Part shown: piece by piece, positions 46,300 through 56,514 of the stretch
Position numbering within the stretch: position 1 is the stretch's first letter
Layout: every line of letters begins with the position of its first letter
Assembly: GCA_900312665.1 (NCBI GenBank)
Contig: ONZQ02000007.1
Coordinates: 62,001-126,000, forward strand
Length of the DNA stretch: 64,000 nucleotides
Reading direction: 5' to 3'
From: Cephalotrichum gorgonifer
Lineage: Eukaryota > Ascomycota > Sordariomycetes > Microascales > Microascaceae
The notes under the pieces: generated by a model
What the model saw: only the letters and a program-made list of their open reading frames with translations
Databases searched by the model: none
What the model was told of the DNA's origin: nothing
Made by a program: the position numbers and the translations under genes

Positions 46300-46316
46300 A
46301 TTTTATATATATATGG
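46300..46316 (+). promoter_or_regulatory. TATA-rich element upstream of the bZIP gene
   Basis: TATATTTTATATATATATGG lies about 170 nt before ATG 46481, followed by a CT-rich tract (46320-46365), a layout common in strongly expressed mould promoters. A further CTATAAAC at 46434-46441 is too near the ATG to be the main TATA box. Confidence 0.45.
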
Positions 46317-46480
46317 CTCTGCTCGACCAGGCTTCCACCCTCCCACCTCCCTCGACTATCTCTTCCCATTACATCCGAAACATTATATCCCAAGGCCTTC
46401 CAGAGCTTCATATGTCCCTTGTTTCTATAAATCCTATAAACCACAGTGTTCACACACGTAGAGAGCTGGCGCCCGCTACC

Positions 46481-47564
46481 ATGGCTCATCATCAATACGC
46501 ATACCCGGCTACTGTGCCGGCCACAAGACACTTCTCGACGGCGCAGCACGGCACAAGTAGCGCCTTTAGCAGTTCCGCCAACCCGGACGAGGATTGGACG
46601 AAGATATCCGATCTTGCCGAGAGGCGGAGAATACAAAACCGTATTGCTCAGCGCAACTACAGTATGACTCCCTCACTCCTGATGCGCCCTGTGAACAATG
46701 GCCGCTGTCCATACCTTGCCTTTCCCTTCTCCGGGGAGAACCGCAACCTGCGCCCCCGGTGATCGCCGCTCGAGGGATCAACACGCAAGTCTGAGGCCCG
46801 TATACTGACGATTTGCGCGCACAGGGAAGAAGCTAAAGAGGCGCCTGGAAGACTTGGAGAGGCGCGCTAGCGACGAGTCGCCGGAGCCTGTCAGGGAATT
46901 GGAGGTCGAGGCGGCGAAGTCTACGAAGCGCCAGGCGGCATCAGCGAGGACCCAGAAGGCGAGGAGGCAGCAATCGCCGCAGAGCCCAACGAAGCCTCAG
47001 CATCAGCACCAGCATGCGCAGCAGCACCAGTACCAGAGCCACCACCCGCACGACGAGTACATGTTTAACCCATTGCCTGGTGTCCGGGATGGATCCCACA
47101 CCCCCCCACTCTACTCGTACTCGGCTTACACGCCGCCAAACGACTCCTCCCTGTCGCCGTACGGAACGATGCAGTCCTTTATCCCAGTGACTACGACGCT
47201 TGAGCCATATCCGGAATTTATGACCTCCACGACGCTACCACCCATCTCCCGGATTGGGGACGAGGGCAAGGGCGTCTACTACGCCCAGGAGGACCCGTTC
47301 GCCTCGGGGCTAAACTATGGCTTCATTCCGGGCATAAACATCGACGCGAGTCACCACTATGACACTGCCGGTTCACACGTAAGTTTTTGACGAATTTCCC
47401 CATTCTGTGCCATGTTCTTGCGCTGACTAGAGTCGCGATATCAGACGCCTCCCCTATCACAGTCATTCGACCATTCAGCCAACTGCTCTGAGTCAGGCTA
47501 CGAATACCCTACGACGCCCTTATCAATGCCGGGCTCGCCGCCGTCGCTTAGCCCGCACCATTAA
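46481..47564 (+). CDS. bZIP transcription factor (Yap/AP-1-like basic region)
   Basis: Three exons (46481-46661, 46825-47378, 47445-47564) encode 284 residues. The conserved block DEDWTKISDLAERRRIQNRI continues across intron 1 into AQRNYRKKLKRRLEDLERRA, a basic region of the N-x-x-AQR-x-YR type found in many mould Yap-like factors. The zipper after it is very short. Downstream lie a His/Gln-rich tract (HQHQHAQQHQYQSHHPHDEY) and a Pro/Ser/Tyr-rich putative activation region ending TPLSMPGSPPSLSPHH. Intron 1 (163 nt, GTATGA donor, CACAG acceptor) falls inside the basic region; intron 2 is 66 nt. Specific function unknown. The gene sits alone between two gene-poor stretches, with a long upstream region. 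Confidence 0.88.
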
Positions 47565-48771
47565 ACCACCCAACTCTATTTCGTTTCCCGCTGTGCGCGT
47601 CAGGTCGGGCTGTGCCTACTCATCGTTTTTTTTTTCTCACTTTTGGGCTGCTTGGAGTTTTCATTTGGGGGGTAAGAGGGTATTGAAGCCAGAAATGAGT
47701 TTACGTCTCCATCATTTTTCGGATAGGTTTCGGGTGCCAGAAAGGCGGAACTAGACTAGGAATAATTGTCTTTTGAGTAGTCCGATGTAGAATATAATCC
47801 ATCTGTCTCCACGATACTTGGCTTCTTCTCTCCGCTTTCCCCTGTCGTTGTACCCTTGTCCCCGTCCTTGCGAGAGCTCGACGCGAGGCGCGACGTGGAG
47901 CGCGAGATCTTATGGCGAGACATCTCGACTACTGTTATTAGCGGGAACTTCTGCTTCACCCTGCAGTGAGAATAGAATAGGGGCTGGCTGGTACGGGGTT
48001 AGGGTTGTTAGGTGTTAGGGGGGCGTGATAAACCCGCTCCTCCTGCTCCTTCTTCTTCCCCCCCTTTCCATTTCTCACTTAGTAGAGGTGTAGACAGCTG
48101 AGGTGCTCTCTCATACAAGTGTGGCAGACAACACTGCCTCTGAGGACCAAAAAGACCTCCTGCCGAGTACCCGACCCCTCGGTTCCATGTCACTGTTCCT
48201 ATGTCACTCTGTTTTTGGTCAGGCCAACCCCCTATTATCTCGAAGCACTGGCCTCCCTGTCGGCCTCCTATGCCAGCACACCCGGGTGACAAGCAGCATG
48301 AGCGACGTGTACTCGAAATTACCAATGGACGGCAACAGTCTCCTCACGCCGGCGATTCTTGTAGCCCTTTTGGGATGTTGGGGGCTAAATAGCTATGGGG
48401 GCAATCGGCCCAGTAAGCGCCCTCCCTTTCCCCCCCTTTTCCCCCGAGATCGTCCGCAGATGGAGAGGCTTGTAGGGGGGAGGGGAGTGTCGGCAACGCT
48501 CATCCGAATATCCCTCCCGCGGTAGTCATTTCCCAGACTTGATGCCGCCCCTGGCGAATAGCACACCGTCTTCCCATCTCCAAGTACGAGTAACAAAAGT
48601 AATAACGCACAGGGTCACCTCGAGCCGAGACTACTTCAGGGGAGTGGGTGATTCCTGTTGGGCTCGGGCGCTGGGGCATTCACTCCCGAGATGAGCCCGA
48701 CAGCCAGAGGAATGAAATAGGGAATAGGGGGTTGTGGTATCGGTGTGTTGGGAGGAAGGTTCTCGTCCTAA

Positions 48772-48789
48772 CCCCCCCCCCCCCCCCCC
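48772..48789. repeat. 18-base C homopolymer
   Basis: Longest homopolymer in the window, in intergenic DNA. Confidence 0.95.
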
Positions 48790-49402
48790 TAAAACCGCCC
48801 GCCCCATTCTGCCGCCCGGCGCGTCTGGCCTTCGTTCCCGCCATTCCCTCTCTCCCTCCCTGGCGGGTTCAGTTCCACCGCGTCTGCTTTCCTGCATGCC
48901 CTCTTCCTTCAGGGACCCGAGGCCCCAAAAAAAGGGGAGGGGTGTGGGATTCCTCGCACTTCTGTCCTCCATGCACATCTTACCTCGTCTCAGGGGGAGA
49001 TAATGTAAATGTAACCGTGAATCGACGGACCCCGAGTGGCTGGCTCATCTTCATAGCGTCGCCGGGGAGAAAAAGGGGGTGAAGGGACGGGGGGGAGGGC
49101 GTTTTTGCCAAGGTCTGACATGCATACTTCCATCAGCGTCGCTCCCTATTCTCCTAAGGCTCATTCTCCTGATATTTCACATGCTGCCCCATACCCCCCC
49201 ATCACCCCCATCCAGAAGTCCACCCAAGGGACCGGATTGGCTCGCCTTAAAAGTACCCCATCGGAACTATAATAAGAAGCGTGGCTTGAAGCGGGTTAGA
49301 TCGCCGGCGCGGAACTGGCGCACTCGTACACACGCCCGCCCTCGTGGGCCCGCTCCCATGCTGGTGGGTAGGTGGGTCTTACATTCTTACATCTCGGTTA
49401 CC

Positions 49403-49415
49403 GGGGGGGGGGGGG
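49403..49415. repeat. 13-base G homopolymer
   Basis: Uninterrupted G run in intergenic DNA. Confidence 0.95.
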
Positions 49416-50029
49416 TCATGAGAGAGGGAAGTGGGCTTGTTACCAGACTTCCGGGCCAACCTCTAGTCGTACGAGTTCGGGCTCAGGTCCGAATCGGCGG
49501 AGGGGGGGCTACGGATATCATTCTCTCCGTCCTAAGCGGATCATGTGGAAGGGGGAAGGGGGGCACAGGTATGTAGAAAGTGGCTTACACGCCGGCGGTG
49601 AGCCGAACCTGGTTCATACCCTTTCACGTGTTGTGATGTATTGAATCTAAGCCTGCAGTTTTGTGCCACCCGGAGGAGAGACGATCCGTGGGGCGCTCGT
49701 CAGCAGCCCAGGGCGCAGCGCGCGAAGGAAAAAAAAAAGGACATCGCTACCGCCCGCAGTGCAAATGCCCGTGGTCTGTCCGGAGTGAGCAGCTTCCTGT
49801 CTCCCGAGGTAGATCGCCGGCGTCAACGGTGGCAGCTTGGCTCGGAGGCTCCATGACGTTACAAGGACATGGCTCTCCTCCCTCCCACCGACGCACTAAC
49901 ACACCTTTCACAGGGGGTAGGGTTGGTTGACTGCCTCGGCCCGACCGAGGCGACGATGGGGGACCAGGTAAGTATGTAAATGGACCTCTCTTTTTCCCCG
50001 CAGCGCCCGGATCTCTAACACCCATCAGC

Positions 50030-51306
50030 CTATTTGTGGAATGCCTTGACCTTCTCGACCTCGTCATAGCTGCCCATGAAGATACCCGCTTTGTCATGGA
50101 TATCCTCCGGCACGATATCGAGCATCCTCGTCATCTTGCTATCGACTGCTTGGCCGCCGGCTGTATCAAAAACTTTCATTAGCACCCTGACCACGAGAAA
50201 AAACACTATCGGGGGGAGAGAGTTGGGCTAGATTGGGCAGCCTCTATCCCTCACTCACCATTCTCAAACACCATCGCCATCGGGGCACACTCGTAGAGTA
50301 TCCTGAGCTTCCCCTTGGGGCTCTTCTTGTCCGCGGGGTACGCGAAGATGCCTCCGTACAGCAGGGTGCGGTAGGCGTCTGCCACCATGCTGCCGATGTA
50401 CCTGGCGCTGTAGGGCTTCCCGTTCTCCTGGGGCTCCTTGAGCGAGTTGAAGTACGACTTGACGTTCTCCTCCCAGTAGAGCGAGTTGCCCTCGTTCACC
50501 GAGTAGATGGCCCTGGACCGCGGCATGCGCATGTCCGGGTGGGTGAGGATGAACTCGCCCAGCCCGTTGTCGAGCGTGAAGCCGTTGACGCTGCCGCCCT
50601 TCATGGTGATGACCAGCTGGGCCGACGCGCCGTACATGGTGAAGCCGGCGGCGATCTGCTCCGACCCGGGCTTCAGGATGTCCTCCTTGCGCCCCTTGGA
50701 GCCCTCGGGGAGCTTGTGGATGGCGAAGATGGTGCCGACGGAGACGCCGGCGTCCAGGTTGGAGCTGCCGTCGATTGGGTCGCAGGCCACGGCGTAGCGG
50801 GCGTCCTTGCCGTCGTTGAAGAAGATGACGTTGTCCTCCTCCTCGGACACGAGGACGGCGCACTTGCCCGAGGACCTCATCGCCTCGATGAAGAGGTCGT
50901 TGGAGATGACGTCGAGCTTCTTCTGGTCGTCACCCGTGATGTTGGCCGACCCGGCGAGGCCCGTCAGGTTGATAAGGGTAGACCGGCGGATATAGTATGC
51001 AATTGACTTGAACGAGAACTGCAGGGCGTGACATAGTAGCCTAAAGAGGAGTAGGAACGTCAGTGTCAAGTGTCAGTGTTAGTGTTAGTGCCAGTAACGG
51101 CGCCGACGTCATCGGGCTGGTACCCCGCGGCAGCTGGGGTTGGGGCTGGAGTTGGGGCTGGAGTAGAGGGACACATACGTAAAGTCACCGGTGGCCTCCT
51201 TGTGCTTAGTCTGCTCCTCAGTGAGGAAGCGGGTGAGTGTGATGATGTTCGTGTTGACCTTCTCACCCGACATGGTAGAGTCGGTATCGGCGTGTTGGCT
51301 GGCCAT
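50030..51306 (-). CDS. FBP1: Fructose-1,6-bisphosphatase
   Basis: Gluconeogenic enzyme that hydrolyses fructose 1,6-bisphosphate to fructose 6-phosphate in the cytosol. Three exons (51306-51179, 51040-50259, 50160-50030) encode 346 residues. Motifs: start region VNTNIITLTRFLTEEQ, LLCHALQFSFKSIAYYIRR, substrate/metal site CDPIDGSSNLDAGVSVGTIF, EEEDNVIFF, KSYFNSLKEPQENGKPYSAR, YIGSMVADAYRTLLYGGIFA and LRILYECAPMAMVFENG, and the C-terminal AGGQAVDS...EDIHDKAGIFMGS. All metal-binding acidic residues seen are present. Intron 1 (51178-51041, 138 nt) contains repeated GTTGGGGCTGGA and CACTAACACTAAC-like units. Fungal FBP1 is glucose-repressed. It is divergent from PEX11 over 1.8 kb. Confidence 0.97.
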
Positions 51307-51703
51307 CTTGTAAGCTCCGGGTGTATGTGACTGGGCAGGAAAGGCTTCTTTCTCGTGTGGCGACAGCGGGTAGTGGCTGGCTGGTCGAGATTGATATGGG
51401 CGCCTGGATTGGAAGTTCGGATCCGAGTTTCTTTTCCTTTTGCAAGTGGGGGACGGAGGACGGAGGCGAAGTGGGGTGCGGGTAGGATCGCGGGGTTGGA
51501 AGATGTCGTCAGAGGTCCGGGGAATGTGGGAACGGTGACGGAGACAGTGAGGGGGGAAGGCAAGAGAGAGCAAAGACGAGGGAGAGGGAAACACGGAGTT
51601 TGGTTCTTGGAGAGAGATTACGAGTTATAAGTCGTGGGAGGTGTTCTAGCTGTAACGCGGATTGGAGTCTAGGTGGAGGATCGTCATCAAGTCAAGTGCG
51701 GGT

Positions 51704-52365
51704 GTCACGAGTATAAGTACGAGTACGAACAAGGAGGACGAGCACCAGGCACGGCACTCGTACTCTCAGTATCCGTACCCGTACTCGTACCCGTACCTCT
51801 ACTAACTACACGCAGACTTCATCTTTCTTCGGCTAGTACGGCGGCTGCTAGGAACCGTCGGAGGTACGAGTAATGGCACTCGTACTCCGGCAGTGTGGAG
51901 CTGGGGGGGAGCCCGCACGCAATTGGATTGGGCCGGCAAGGAAAAACATTTAGTAGTGAATGACACTCAGCTGCTCGTGGCGGGAAAGCTCGCGACCCAA
52001 GTCCCGATGGTCTCGGAGGAGTGGCGCCGGGTCGGTGTCAAAGAGGATTTCCCGGGCGTGTGGAGGGAACTGATACCCGTGTTGAGCCGGCACCATCCGA
52101 GGATATGTACCCCAGCTCCTTCGTCATCTGACTTCGGGATTTGATCGGTGGCGGAGAACCGACCCGGGTCAGGAGGGAGGGAAAGAGCCACTAACTAGCT
52201 CTCAGGTACTAGTACTAGTGCAGAGCATGATGTACGAGTACGCACGCTCGTACACACTACAAAGTGCGGACACAGGTACGGGGTACGGGGTAAGTGCGGC
52301 GGGGTACCGGGCGGGGGCGCGCTTCCATGGGCCACGGGGTAGTTACGGAGTATGAGTGTACGTAC
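51704..52365. repeat. Clustered GTACGAGTAC/CCGTACTCGTAC microsatellite-like units
   Basis: Units such as AAGTACGAGTACGA (51719 on), CCGTACCCGTACTCGTACCC (51775 on), GGTACGAGTAATGGCACTCG (51863 on), GTACTAGTACTAG (52206 on) and GTACGAGTACGC (52231 on). Many are self-complementary around GTAC. Confidence 0.85.
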
Positions 52366-52818
52366 GAGCTTCGGGTTATATCTAACTGATAGTACCGAAG
52401 GCGGGCTTTGTAAGGATTGGCGACTTTTTACGAATGACGAGAGTAGCTTTATAAGAAGTCAAAGAGTCCCCCGTCAGTTGACGAGGTTTGGACAGCGAAT
52501 GGGAAGCTGTGGATTGGTCAATGAGCGGGTGGTGAGGGCGAGTTTTCTATTCGTGTGTTCGTAATGCCAATGTCCCCTCAGGCATCCTCTCTCTCTCCTA
52601 GCTTTTTTGTCCTTTCCTCCTTCTTTTTTTCTCCCTCTTCTCCCAATTTTTCTCTTTTTTTCTCCTTGGTTTGACATTTAAAGGGGGGCCGAGCTTCAAC
52701 GTGCGACATGCGACAGGAATGATGTGCACGAGGGGCGGGGTGGAAGGAAAGGTGGGCCAAGTGCCATCTTGTTTTGTGTGAGCAAAGCACTAATGAATGG
52801 GCGCTGTCGACTGCCGTA

Positions 52819-52824
52819 CCTCGG
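52819..52824 (+). promoter_or_regulatory. CCTCGG motif upstream of PEX11
   Basis: FarA/FarB-type core 259 nt before the PEX11 ATG. A reverse copy is at 52097-52102. Such a six-base motif could be chance. Confidence 0.35.
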
Positions 52825-53082
52825 CATTAGAGCATGTGCTGCTTCCTGTCCGACAACCAGATAGTGGTCCCGTCGGTAATTCTGCCATCGCTCTGATCGT
52901 TATAACATCTCTCTAGCCTCTTTCCAACAATACCACAACCGCCGCGTCGTACCTAAATCTCGTGATAATATACTACTTCCCTGAACCCATTGGATATTCC
53001 GTTCATTAGACACCTCTCCTGGTAGTAACGCGCCCGCCCGATTCCCCTCCTTCCCCCCCGCGCCGAGAGCCAAGCAGCAAAC

Positions 53083-53900
53083 ATGGTTGCCGACGCCGTA
53101 ATCTACCACCCGACGGTGTCGCACTACCTCAAGTTCGTCGCGACGACCGTCGGCCGCGACAAGCTCCTGCGCACGATCCAGTACTTCGCCCGCTTCTACG
53201 CGTGGTACCTCCTCCGCACCAACGGCTCCAAGTCCGACATCGCCCCCTGGGACGCCATCAAGAAGCACTTCGGCCTCGCCCGGAAGATCTTCCGCGCCGG
53301 CAAGAACGTCGAGCACCTCAAGGCCGCCGCCTCCGCCGCCGACTCAAAGACCCTCGACCCCGTCCTCAAGTACGCCACCGTCGGCCGCCAGCTCGGCTAC
53401 GCGGGCTACCTGACCTTCGACCTCGCCACCCTCCCCGACGCCCTTGGTGTCAGGAAGTCGAGCAGGGCCAAGAGGTTCCAGCACGAGACGTACCGCTTCT
53501 GGGCCATCGGCATCATGTGCAGCATCGTCGCCCAGCTCTACACCCTGCGCCTGCTGAGCCTGAGGGGCGCGCGCCTGAACAGGAAGGAGGGCGAGGATGT
53601 CGTCGAGAGCAAGAAGATTGCCCTGTAAGTTACAATTCCACGTGCCTCCCTCCGTAGCCGAGACTGGAACACCAGCCGGTTAGTTGATCTTGCCCGCCGT
53701 TCTCTTAACTAATTCTTTTTTGTTGCGCCCCCCACAGCGAACGAGACGCAAGCCGTCTGCAACTAATCTCCGATATCTGCGACCTGACCATCCCCGTCTC
53801 CGCCCTCGGCTGGGCCAAGCTCGACGACGGCCTGGTCGGCCTGGCTGGAACCATAAGCAGCGTTATCGCCTTGCAAATCCAGTGGAGGAAGACTGCCTAA
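53083..53900 (+). CDS. PEX11: Peroxisomal membrane-elongation protein Pex11
   Basis: Amphipathic membrane protein that elongates and divides peroxisomes. Two exons (53083-53624, 53738-53900) encode 234 residues. Motifs: start MVADAVIYHPTVSHYLKFVA, TTVGRDKLLRTIQYFARFYA with the amphipathic helix, FGLARKIFRAGKNVEHLKAA, YLTFDLATLPDALGV, and the C-terminal membrane segment ISDICDLTIPVSALGWAKLD plus GLVGLAGTISSVIALQIQWR. The intron (53625-53737, 113 nt) has a GTAAGT donor and a CACAG acceptor. Codon use is strongly C/G-ending compared with neighbours, as in highly expressed mould genes. A CCTCGG motif lies about 260 nt upstream. Confidence 0.95.
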
Positions 53901-54641
53901 GCTCTTGCGCCTCACTGCGCCAGCTAGATCGATAACATATCCCCGGTTCAAGCGCGCTATGGACCACTGGCTGGGGAAGGGGGCATAGATGACTGGAGGG
54001 AGGTTGAGCCGTGGGCGTTGTACGCCATGTATATGTATAGTCGTATTCACTGGTCTTTGCTTTTATTATTCCCTGCGTTGTAAATGCCATTCTTCGTCAA
54101 TACTTTGGATATCACTCCCTCCATACGGCTCCCGGCCAGGTCCACCTCGCTGGCGGTGCCCGAGTGTCGTATGCGCCTTACAAGAACTCCACCGTGGCTA
54201 GATGATAGGTAGGTAGGTTGTCATACACGGCCGGTTCATATTAAGCTTTGGACATGCTCTCGAGAAGCGACCTGAAACTAAGGAAATACAATACATCCTC
54301 ATATCCACCGTATCGACATTGCCTCATTTTTGCGAGCCGCGAAATTTGTAATCATTTTGAGTCCCAACCTGCTCAGCACGACTAGCCGGATGCGAGTCGT
54401 TATCGCATATACAGAGCCCCGATTAACCTGTCTGACAACGCAGAATGGCGGCGGACGGCAGGATGAGACGAGGTTTGGTGTGTGAAGCACTCATTGTGTG
54501 AAAAAAAAAAGGAAGAAAAAAAGAAGAAAAACAAGCTATGTTTGCCAGGAGCTAAATTGCCCGGCAGTCGCGTGCGAAAGTGATGGTATCTAGCTCGCTT
54601 GTTAAGGAGTGTCTCTGGACGGATCGAACGATTGACCAGAT
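53901..54641. other. Intergenic: convergent 3' ends of PEX11 and the SR gene
   Basis: 741 nt with an A-rich tract at 54501-54530. No gene seen. Confidence 0.5.
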
Positions 54642-56514
54642 TTACCAGTAACGGGGACGATCATAATCCCTGGGCCCATACCCATCCCGAGGGTATCCGC
54701 CATCCCTGGGAGGGAAGTCCCTAGGCGGCGGCCTATCATACGGCGGTCGGCCATTGCCATAGGGATCGGGGGGCGGCGGGTAGTCGCGTCGGTACGGGTC
54801 CTCGTAGCCGCGACGGGGGTAGTCGTCCATGGGACGCCGGGGTGGCGACCGGTACCCCCTCCCGCGGTCCTCAAAGTACTCGGGCGGCGGCGGGCGACGT
54901 CCTGGACTCCTCTCACGGTAGCCATCGCGGTACGCATCGCGTCGAGGGCTGAATCCCCGGGGCGGACCTCGTCGATCATAGTCGTCCCCGGGAGGAGGGT
55001 AAGGACGGCGGCCTGGGGAACGGGATCGGGGCCGGTCTCTCGGCGGCATATCCGGTTGGGTCTGCTCGCGATGTAAGGATACATATAAACCTGCAGGGGT
55101 GAATGGGGGCGGCATGACATACATCTGGGGTACAAACTACGGGACTGCCCTTGAACTCGCGATTGTCAAGCTTCTCCACGGCGGTCCTGAGATCGGCGGC
55201 AGACTCAAACTCGACGAACCTTCAAACATCCCGCACAAGTTAGTTGACGTGGCCAGGACCTGATCCCAGAAGGTTGAAAAACGTACCCTCTTCCGCTACC
55301 GTCCCGGCCGGTCTCGGAATACACTACATCAAGGCTGGTTTGTCGGGCGAAGTCTTTGAGGTCCTATTTCCAGAAGTCCGTGTGAGCGGCTAGGTGGGCA
55401 ACCATAGAGAGGCCAAATAAAAGGAAGTCCCGGAGGTACGATGCGAGGTACCGCGTGAGAAACAAAGACGGGTGCATGGAACGGCGTGGAACGGTACCGA
55501 CCCCGGGGCGGGTTGCAACATCCACCCCGCGACGTCGCGGACCAGGCCTAGCCCATTCTCGCCGGGGAACCAGGAGGCGCAAGCAAAAACGTGGGACGCG
55601 TAGTGACGTCGTCCGTAGCTGAGGCTGAAGCGGGGAGGGACCATGGGTGGAGCCGGGCAACCGAGTGAGGACTGAGGAGGACGGGATTCCGGACCAGGAA
55701 AACGGAAAGTAAGGGACAAATCCCGGCCGTATCAGAGACAAAAAGAACGGAGCAAAGTTGAACAGACCTGCCAGCTAGTGTCGTTGGGGAGCCCGGTAAT
55801 CTGCATTCGGTAGGGGGTTCGGCGCGGCCGAGGTGGCGCGCGCTCATGCCCACCGCCGTAGGGTTCCTTGCTACGGTTTCCACGGGCAAATTGAACAGTG
55901 AGACGTTCACCCATGAACTCGGTCCCGTCTTGGATCAGTTAGCACGGAAATAGCCAGTGTGCAGGCAGAAGACTTGACCCGCGGCGAAGGGGGATATATA
56001 AAACAGGCGGGGGGTTGCGCCAGGAGCCAAAAACATACGGAAAGCTGGGGTAAAACGACTCGTTAGCACCAAGATTTGGCGAATAGCATAGACACTGGGA
56101 TCACGGCGGGGAAAGGGGGGAGTGGGCGTGTCGCTCACTCACCTGGGACTACGTCACGGGCATCCATGGGATCCTCATATTCGATGAAGCCAAAGCCATT
56201 CATGAGCTTGACCTCGGTAATCTTGCCGGTGCCATGTTTGGAGAAATGGGCCTCGAGGTCGGCCTTTGTGGCTGTTGAGTCGGGCTTCTGGTTAGCGGTA
56301 GACTGTACGCAAACCCTGGAGTAAAGCAGGTCGCTCGAGTTCCGGCTGGTAGGATCGATCGAGTGGCACGGCTAGGTCCTTGGGAGCTGGGCGAGGCAGG
56401 GCTGTGTGCTTGGCTTATCCCAGGAAGGTGATGGTGTAGACGGGGCAGTTGCTGCGACTAACCATTGCGGGGAAGGTTTCCCAGGTAGAGTCGCGTTGCG
56501 GAAACCTCAGTCAT
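54642..56514 (-). CDS. SR-family pre-mRNA splicing factor with two RRMs (SRSF1/Srp2-like)
   Basis: Six exons: 56514-56463, 56271-56143, 55928-55768, 55363-55287, 55219-55123 and 55061-54642, total 311 residues. RRM1 starts at residue 8: RLYLGNLPRN (RNP2) and GFGFIEYEDPMDARDVV (RNP1), then FMGERLTVQFARG. RRM2 (about 85-155) has YRMQITGLPNDTSWQDLKDF, LDVVYSETGRDGSGRGFVEF and LRTAVEKLDNREFKG. The C-terminus (about 172-311) is an Arg/Asp/Tyr/Pro/Gly-rich tail with RSRSPGRRP, an RS-like domain for phosphorylation. RRM2's SWQDLKD resembles the SWQDLKD of SR pseudo-RRMs. Introns 1-3 are long for this genome (191, 214 and 404 nt) and the rest 61-67 nt. It probably acts in constitutive and alternative splicing. 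Confidence 0.9.

Larger units (their letters stand above)
38638..46480. other. Gene-poor region (7.8 kb) including an assembly gap
   Basis: Between CAF40 and the bZIP gene I find no supportable coding gene or RNA gene. The DNA has many homopolymer and simple repeats, GTACGAGTAC-type units, a (GGCTG) array and G-rich purine tracts. Longer open frames (for example 40054-40653 on the minus strand and 44348-45019 on the plus strand) lack motifs, overlap others and cross repeats. It may be a long promoter for the bZIP gene, contain non-coding transcripts, or hide genes in the gap. Confidence 0.5.
47565..50029. other. Gene-poor region between the bZIP gene and FBP1 (2.5 kb)
   Basis: Convergent 3' flanks. 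It has an 18-C run (48772-48789), a 13-G run (49403-49415) and many C/T-rich tracts. A 55-codon frame on the minus strand (ATG 47923, stop at 47756) is clean but unsupported. No gene is called. Confidence 0.5.
51307..53082. promoter_or_regulatory. Divergent FBP1/PEX11 promoter region
   Basis: 1.78 kb holding CCTCGG motifs at 52819-52824 (plus) and 52097-52102 (minus, CCGAGG) and dense GTAC/GAGTAC/CGTACC repeats at 51705-51895 and 52205-52365. A long pyrimidine tract lies at 52575-52665. No coding gene seen. Confidence 0.55.

Noticed and set aside
38638..46480. Transposon relic or CRISPR-like array in the gene-poor stretch
   Set aside because: No reverse transcriptase, transposase, long terminal repeats or regular direct repeats with spacers are visible; CRISPR is not expected in a fungal nucleus.
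46034..46636. Open frame (minus) overlapping the bZIP start
   Set aside because: No motif; the plus-strand bZIP exon is clear.
50233..51006. Long open frame on the plus strand opposite FBP1
   Set aside because: It is the mirror of highly biased FBP1 codons; the minus strand has full FBPase motifs, this strand has none.
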